In this document: positions 57,738 to 64,000 of the stretch, in pieces
How the letters are laid out: the number at the start of each line of letters is the position of its first letter
How positions within the stretch are numbered: the first letter of the stretch is position 1
Origin: Chlorophyllum brunneum
Taxonomy: Eukaryota > Basidiomycota > Agaricomycetes > Agaricales > Agaricaceae
Direction: 5' to 3'
DNA: 64,000 nt
NCBI GenBank assembly: GCA_963576785.1
Contig: OY756145.1
Coordinates: forward strand, 2,418,001 to 2,482,000
Position numbers and translations under genes: made by a program
Notes under the pieces: generated by a model
Told to the model about the DNA's origin: nothing
The model's input: the letters and a program-made list of their open reading frames with translations, nothing else
Database searches by the model: none

Positions 57738-60700
57738 GTGACTCATTTATCTCAAGCACAACGACACAACCTCACCCAGGTCGTTTCTGCCCACAATCCC
57801 TGTATGAGCTTGCTCCATGACTACTTCAACACACGCAATCTCCCTCTCTTCCACCATCTCCTCGACACCTCCACTGGTTCAGACAAGTCCCAACACTCAG
57901 CACCTAGCACCAGCGCAAAGCGCGCCTCGCTTTCTAATCATGTAGACGTCAACAGAAGAGACTGGCTTGGACGAACAGTATTACACCTCGCTTCCGCTTC
58001 TATCCAGCACTTGGACTATGTTCGCTCGCTGCTCAGACATCCTGCTGTCAATGTCAATCTCACGGATACGGAAAGCCACTGGACTCCTCTTCACCGCTCA
58101 ATGTACAATGCAAACCTTCCCGCGGCGTGAGTCATCTCAGCTCTACGTCATATACGGGTCCCTTATCTCCCCTTCACAGTCGGCTCCTACTACAGCGTGC
58201 GGACATCGACATTACCATCAAGGATAACGAAGGTTACACCGCTTTTGACCTCTACAATTCAACCCTGGTCGGAACTAAACCACCACCGGAAGAGGGAGAC
58301 GCACATGCCGATCTATACACCTGGGGCACCAACGTGTGCGCACCTATTATCCCCTCTTGGTTCATACACCTCAACTGACTTCCCTTTGACTCAGCACTGC
58401 TGCCTTGGGACTCGGAGATAGTGATGACAGGATTCACCCCGAACAAGTCGTCTTTCCTCACAAAGACGACACGGTTGATTTAGAGAAACAGTGTTTATCA
58501 GTACGGTTTTTACCAGTACGGGTAAAGCACGTGGAGATGTCCAAATTGCATACCGGTCAGATTCCTTTCCTTGTGTATAGCCAACACGCTGAACTCGCAA
58601 TTTAGTTGTCGTGACCTCGGAAAGCGGAGGAAATCTACGTGTGTGCGGGTTTGGGAGTGGTGGAAGGTAACGCCATTTTTAACCACCCAGTTCTCGACTC
58701 ACCTCGTTCCAGACTAGGCCCAAATTTATACACGCAATACCTTTTAAAGCCCCTCTCCCAACTTAATCAGACAATAATTTCCGTCGCACTAGGCCAGGAT
58801 CACACACTCGCACTCACCAAATCTGGTGAAGTTCTTAGCTGGGGCCTCAACCGTTTTTCACAACTCGGTTATCCCGTGGACCCACCAATAGGCGGGCGTA
58901 CCGAAGAACCTATTCAATATGTGCCTAGAAAAGTCCAAGGGCCCTTGAGGAGGGAGATCGTCAAGGGTGTCGCAGCCAGTAAAGTTGCTTCAGCTTGTTG
59001 GACAGACGATAGTGTGTTTACGTGGGGAACGAATAATGGACAGCTAGGTACGCTTAGGCATTATCCTAACCAATCCTCGCTCACCTTTTTTTTTCCATCT
59101 CCAGGGTATGATAAAGCTGCTCAACCCGTTCAAGCTCAACCACGGAAGGTCTCACGTTTGACGATGCCTGTCATTTCTATCGCCATGACGGTACAAAATC
59201 GTGTCCTTTGAATGTAACTCATTCTGACGATCTCTAAAGGAAAATGTCATGGCATGTCTCATGCAAAACCGTCAAGTTGAATGTTTCTACAACGACGGGC
59301 AATATCGTATCAAGTACGTCTCCCTGCTGCCACCTCCCATCAGAAAGCTCACAAAAATACTACGCTAGTTTCCCAACGCACACTTTCCCCTCCCCAATTC
59401 GTCCTTATCGCCCGCCACAAGCCGTGAAGGACTCTCATATGGCAAAGATCACATGTTGCGGAGACATATTTGCTGCTTTATCATCCCACGGCGAAGTGTA
59501 CATTTTTTCTCCATCCAATACCACTAGCACCTCCAACGCCAGCAGCTCTACGAGCGTTACAGCCACCAACGATGCGGAAGGTTCGACGCGTACAGGTGGT
59601 CCATTCAAATGCCAACGAGTCTGGGCTCTCCTTAAAAAATCTAGCGCGGTCAAGGATGTAGCACTCGGCGCGGACGGGTCAATCATCATCTGCACTGAAT
59701 CAGGGCACGTCTTTGTTCGTGCGCGTAACGCCAAAATATCATCCTCCTCGCTCACTTCTTCGTTACCTTCAAACCAAAAAGCGTTCAAGTTTGTAAAGAT
59801 ACCTGGATTACAACGCATTACGAGAGTATGTGCGAGTGCAAGTGGGGCTTTTGGAGCTTTGAGAGTCGAGTTTGGGATGAAGAGTGTTGAGGTAAAGGGA
59901 AGTTTGGTTGGACAAGATTTGGGTTGTGTTGTGCCCTGGTTGGAGTTTGGGGAGAGTAAGGTTGTTGCGTCGGTGAAGAGTGAGGTTGTGGATGAGAAGC
60001 CGATTGCGACTTTTCATTCTCTCACACCCGGGTATGGTCAGGATTCGGATAATGAGGATGTTGATGGAGAGACGGAGGATGATGAAATTGAGAATGATAT
60101 CCGTCTCCTTAAGGAGATGTGTGATGCCGTTAAAAAGGAGGGGAAGAGGAGGAAAGAGGAAGAAGGTCCTAAACTCGAGGAGAAGCACTTACCGCATGGT
60201 GCAGACACACTTGTCGTCATACAACCCTCTGGTATAGCGTTTCCCGCACATCGAGCTATATTGGGTGCAAGGTCGGAGATATTGTGCAGGATTTTATCTG
60301 TAGGGACGAAGAAGAAGAAAGGGTCTTCCGCCTTGGACGAACAGAGGAACATCAAGATTAGTCTCCTCCCACCACTTCAACGACATCCCACTCGTCCTAC
60401 ATTCGGTCCCGGAACCAAAGAAGTAACCCAGCTATCAATAACAGGCGCACAACCTCTTTCGGTTCTCATATTCCTCAATTACCTCTACTCGGATAACGTT
60501 GTCGCTATATGGGACCGCCGCATTTCGTTCCCTGTGGATTTGTACGCTAAACAACTTGGGATTAAAGTGGGTCCAGTGCGGATTAAGAGTGAGATACAAG
60601 GACTTGCGAGAGCTTTGGAGTTGGGAGCGGTATTGAAGGTGTTAGAGAGACCGGTCAAGTCTGTTGCTGAGGCGACATTGGTTAGAGATTTGATCAAGTT

Positions 60701-62664
60701 GTTCGATGTCGTGAATTCTCCTGCCGTTGAGGCTGGTGCGGAGGATGCGGAAGAAACGAAGAAAATTCCGAAAGCACTCCGACCGGACGTTATACTTGAA
60801 CTTGAAGATCGGACCGTGTTCACTCATTCAGTGGTACTTCGTTCTCGATCCGAGTTTTTTAAAGGCTTTTTTGATGAACCTGATTGGACGAGGAATCGAT
60901 GGGAGGAAGTCGACGACAATGAAGGGTTGGTTGTGAGGGTTGATTTGAAGCATTTGAAATGGCGTTCGATGGAATTTGTGTTGAGGTTTATGTGTTGTGG
61001 ATGTGACAAGGAGTTGTTTGAGAGGTTGGAATTTGTGAAGGGTGTTGATGATTTGGTGGAATTTATGTTTGAAGTGATGGCTGCTGCGGTACGTTCTTAT
61101 TCCATTAAAAAAGAAAAATACGAAGCTAATAGATGTTTGGAAATGCAGAATGAATTACTCTTGGATCGATTGGTCCTACTTTGCTCAGACGTGATCCTCA
61201 CATATTCGTCACTTCATAACGCATGTTACGTCCTCTCAGAAGCAACGTACTTTTCCGCCACACAACTCATCGACAGAATCCAATCTCACATAACAGCCAA
61301 TATGGAACTTTTCCTCGAAGCTCACATGTTGGACGATATCCCCCAAGATCTCCTCATACAACTTGCGAATCACGCTCAACGGAAACAAAAAGAAAAAACA
61401 CCTTTCATACGTGGAGGACAACTCGAAGATCAGATTTTGGAGAAATGGGAGAAATGGGTGGAGGAGTTGGATGTTCCTGTACCGTTTGTTCGGAGTAATA
61501 AGCCGTGGAAGGAGAAGAGAGGGTTGGCTATACCCAAGTTTGAGAAATTGGGTGTGGGAGGGGATGATATTTTTATGATGGATGATACGGATGTGAATGT
61601 TTCGCAATCCGTTGGAGGAGGAGGGGTGGGTACAGCTGGTCCTGCGTGGAAGGCTTATGTCGCGCCAAAGTACGTTTATATCTACAACTCGTTTTGTTAA
61701 GAGTTTTGTTGATTTTTATTTTATTTTTAGAGTTGATATGAAAAGTGTTATGGCTGAAGCCGCTGCTAGTCAGATCAAACCTGGTATCAAATCGAACAAG
61801 TCCAACGAGACGCTTCGAACGCCTTTGAAATCTCAAGGAACGCTTGCGGCTTCACCACAGGCTACGACAAAAGGATCACCATCTGGTTCACCTCGGAGGA
61901 TACAACAAGTACAACAACAAGGGACATCAAGTTCGAGTCAATTGACACCTACGAAACCGACACAAGGTTTTTTGGGACCTACCATCGCGCCTATACGAAT
62001 GTCAGCGAGTAGTTCGAAGAGTACGACTGGACAACGAAATATTTCGTACGTATCCTTCAACTTGGTCTTTCCTATACTAACATAACACATACCTAGCGGA
62101 TCAAGTAAAGCATGGACGCACACTCGCCCTATAATAGATACACCAACATCCACCACTACACAAATCACAAACCCAAACACACCAACTACGACTACAACTA
62201 GCAAAGATTCGAAATCGTTTTTAGCAATCCAACATTCTCAACAGGAGGAACAAATATCTTTGTTCGGAGATAGGGATAAGAGATCGTTATTGGATATACA
62301 AGAAGAAGAGAAAGCGAGGAGGGAGGAGGAAGAGTTTTTGAGGTGGTGGGAGGAGGAAGAGGGTAGAGTGAAGATGGAGATGGAGTCTGTTAGAGTTGGG
62401 CATCAGGGACAGAAACAAAAGAGGGGTGGTGGTGGTGGGAGGGGAAAGGCTAGTGGGGGTAATGATAGAAGTGAGAGACGTGGAGGGAGAGGAGGTGGGA
62501 CTAGATCAAGAAAGGAGGGTAAAAATCCACATGATGGTTCGAGTCGACCTCAAGAAAGTGTTCGAGGAGATAACACTTCCAGTCGTCCGGCACGTCAAAG
62601 TCATCGGAAACCTAGCCAAAAAGTTATCCAGGAACAAGTTATTCCTATGTCGTCTGGACCTTAG
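57738..62664 (+). CDS. IBtk-like protein: ankyrin - RCC1 - BTB - BTB - RG-rich tail
   Basis: About ten exons, some 1,400 aa. N-terminal ankyrin repeats: 'DWLGRTVLHLASASIQHLDY', WTPLHRSMYNANLPAA, 'ADIDITIKDNEGYTAFDLYN'. RCC1 repeats: ADLYTWGTN, TAALGLGDSDDR, 'SVALGQDHTLALTKSGEVLS', WGLNRFSQLGY, 'ACWTDDSVFTWGTNNGQLGY'. First BTB: 'HGADTLVVIQPSGIAFPAHR', AILGARSEILCRIL. Second BTB: 'LRPDVILELEDRTVFTHSVV', LRSRSEFFKGFF, and 'MEFVLRFMCCGCDKELFERL'. Near the end: SLLDIQEEEKARREEEEFLR with WWEEEEGRV, then an RG/RGG-rich basic tail. This domain order is that of inhibitor of Bruton tyrosine kinase homologues, which act as CUL3 ubiquitin-ligase adaptors in animals; the fungal role is unknown. Start at 57738 is the first in-frame ATG. 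It converges with HSP78, 149 bp away. Confidence 0.88.
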
Positions 62665-62813
62665 ACATTGATACCAGCTTTAGAACTTTGAATATTGTTA
62701 TTATCGTTATTTACAGAGTGGGGAGGTGTGGATAATACAAGTGAGCGGGGAAGCGAAGAACTAGAAATACAAATGCGTCTAAAAACAGTTTTGCAAGAAA
62801 AAGGAATAACATT

Positions 62814-64000
62814 TTACAACTTCTTCTCATCATCCTCCTCTTCACCACCAATAACAACATCTCTCACTCTCCTCCCCACAACCTCATCAGCCTCATGATT
62901 ATCCCCAATCTCAATCCCACCCCCCGCATCACAAAAAACCTTCACAACATCCCCATCCCTAACCACCCCCCTCAACAACTTCCTCGCAAGTGGAAAAAGC
63001 ACATTCTTCCTAACATGTCTCGCAATCGCTCTCGCACCATACATCTCCGAATACCCTTTCTCCGCCAACACTTGTATCGCTTGAGTTGTCACATCCAATT
63101 GAATTCTTCTAGACTCCAACCGATCGTTAATCTCGTTTAATCTTAGGCGTGTGATATCGAGTATAGAGCTTTTAGTCAATTTGTTGAATATTTGGATGGA
63201 ATCCAGTCTGTTGAGAAGTTCTGGTGGGAAATAAGTTTGTGTGCGTTGTAGGACTAGATCTTTAGTTTCTTGTGATATTTCTCCTTTTTGTGATGATGAC
63301 GAGGAAGAAGGGTGAGAGAGGATGTCGGAACCGATATTGGATGTGAGACAGATAATAGTGTTTTTGAAATCGATTTTGCGACCTTGGGAATCTGTGATGG
63401 TCCCTTCGTCGAGGATTTGAAGAAGAATCATGCACACGTCTTTATGTGCTTTTTCAAGTTCGTCAAGCAAAATCACCGCTATATGTAATCAACGTTTAAG
63501 TAAGGATTGGGAATATGAGAACGTACCGTATGGTTTACGTCTAACAGCTTCTGTTAATTGACCACCTTCTTCAAATCCGACATAACCCGGTGCAGCACCA
63601 ATCAACCGGGATATAGTATGTCTATCATGATACTAAAAAAAAATATCAGAATACTCGCGTTTATGTATATACTATACATTACCTCGGACATGTTAATCGT
63701 AATCAACCCGCGTTGTTCATCATTGAACAAAAACGCCGCCAATGCTTTACACAATTCCGTCTACACCCAAGCATTAGTTGATTATTGTGGGAGGCGAGTG
63801 TGGGAGGGGGGTTACCTTGCCGACGCCTGTAGGACCCAAGAACAAGAATGACGCGACGGGTCTATTGGGAGCTTGTAATCCCGCACGAGAAATTCGTACA
63901 GCGTCGCTTATAGCTGTAACGACATGATCCTGTCCAACGACTCTTTTCTTCAACGCATCTTCCATCTATCAAACAACGTCAGTTTGACTTTTTATATGCT
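62814..64000 (-). CDS. HSP78: mitochondrial ClpB-type disaggregase HSP78, C-terminal part
   Basis: The gene runs off the right edge: at about 63965 an acceptor AG (TTTGATAG) precedes [16 protein letters not shown], so upstream exons lie outside. Visible exons encode the second AAA+ domain: '[20 protein letters not shown]', Walker [12 protein letters not shown] (spliced), '[17 protein letters not shown]', '[20 protein letters not shown]', [11 protein letters not shown], Walker [16 protein letters not shown], '[20 protein letters not shown]', [22 protein letters not shown] (arginine-finger region), '[20 protein letters not shown]' (sensor 2). These are class I Clp/Hsp100 disaggregase motifs. 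The choice of mitochondrial Hsp78 over cytosolic Hsp104 rests on the short tail lacking Hsp104's acidic IDDDLD-type end, so it is a fairly confident inference. A Ser-rich insert follows [10 protein letters not shown]. Confidence 0.85.

Overview
The window is a stretch of fungal nuclear chromosome, almost certainly from an agaricomycete (mushroom-forming basidiomycete). The reasons are dense short introns (about 50-60 nt, GTRNGT donors, CTNAC-type branch sites), a seven-helix DUF6534 protein, a GMC aryl-alcohol-oxidase-type enzyme, a laccase-like multicopper oxidase split by about 20 introns, and basidiomycete-style orthologues of general eukaryotic genes. There is no rRNA operon, CRISPR array, convincing intact tRNA gene or recognisable intact transposon. 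All multi-exon models were built by hand by joining reading frames across GT-AG introns, so most boundaries are predictions.

Layout. 0.3-12.4 kb (minus strand): a small SRPBCC-like conserved protein, a Flo8/SSBP-type LisH transcription regulator (893 aa), and a giant protein with three START domains and a C-terminal membrane segment. 13.8-17 kb: pyridoxal kinase (+) facing ARP2 (-). 17.6-24.3 kb (+): secreted GMC oxidoreductase, a POM34-like nuclear pore membrane protein and a laccase-like multicopper oxidase. 24.5-27.6 kb (-): a DUF6534 membrane protein and a dienelactone-hydrolase-family protein. 28.1-35.6 kb (+): a ~1,400-aa protein ending in a Zn ribbon plus an AlkB-like fold that seems to lack its iron ligands, then an RCC2-like beta-propeller fused to a PHD finger. 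37.9-50.8 kb (+): a PFF1/FXNA M28 metallopeptidase, a P450, NUP53/NUP35 and an FAD monooxygenase, separated by long unexplained spacers. 51.2-64 kb: TGS1, a stand-alone fungalysin propeptide gene without the protease domain (-), VPS28, a NOL8-like RRM protein, a small secreted protein (-), an IBtk-type ANK-RCC1-BTB-BTB protein, and the 3' part of HSP78 (-), which runs off the right edge.

Most genes are housekeeping, and several act in the nucleus or at its envelope (POM34, NUP53, ARP2, TGS1, RCC2-PHD, NOL8). The enzymes of lifestyle interest are the GMC oxidase, multicopper oxidase, P450 and FAD monooxygenase. They are interleaved with housekeeping genes and do not look like a biosynthetic cluster. 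The most novel items are the apparently metal-dead AlkB-like protein with a Zn ribbon, the orphan fungalysin propeptide, the triple-START membrane protein and the RCC2-PHD fusion.
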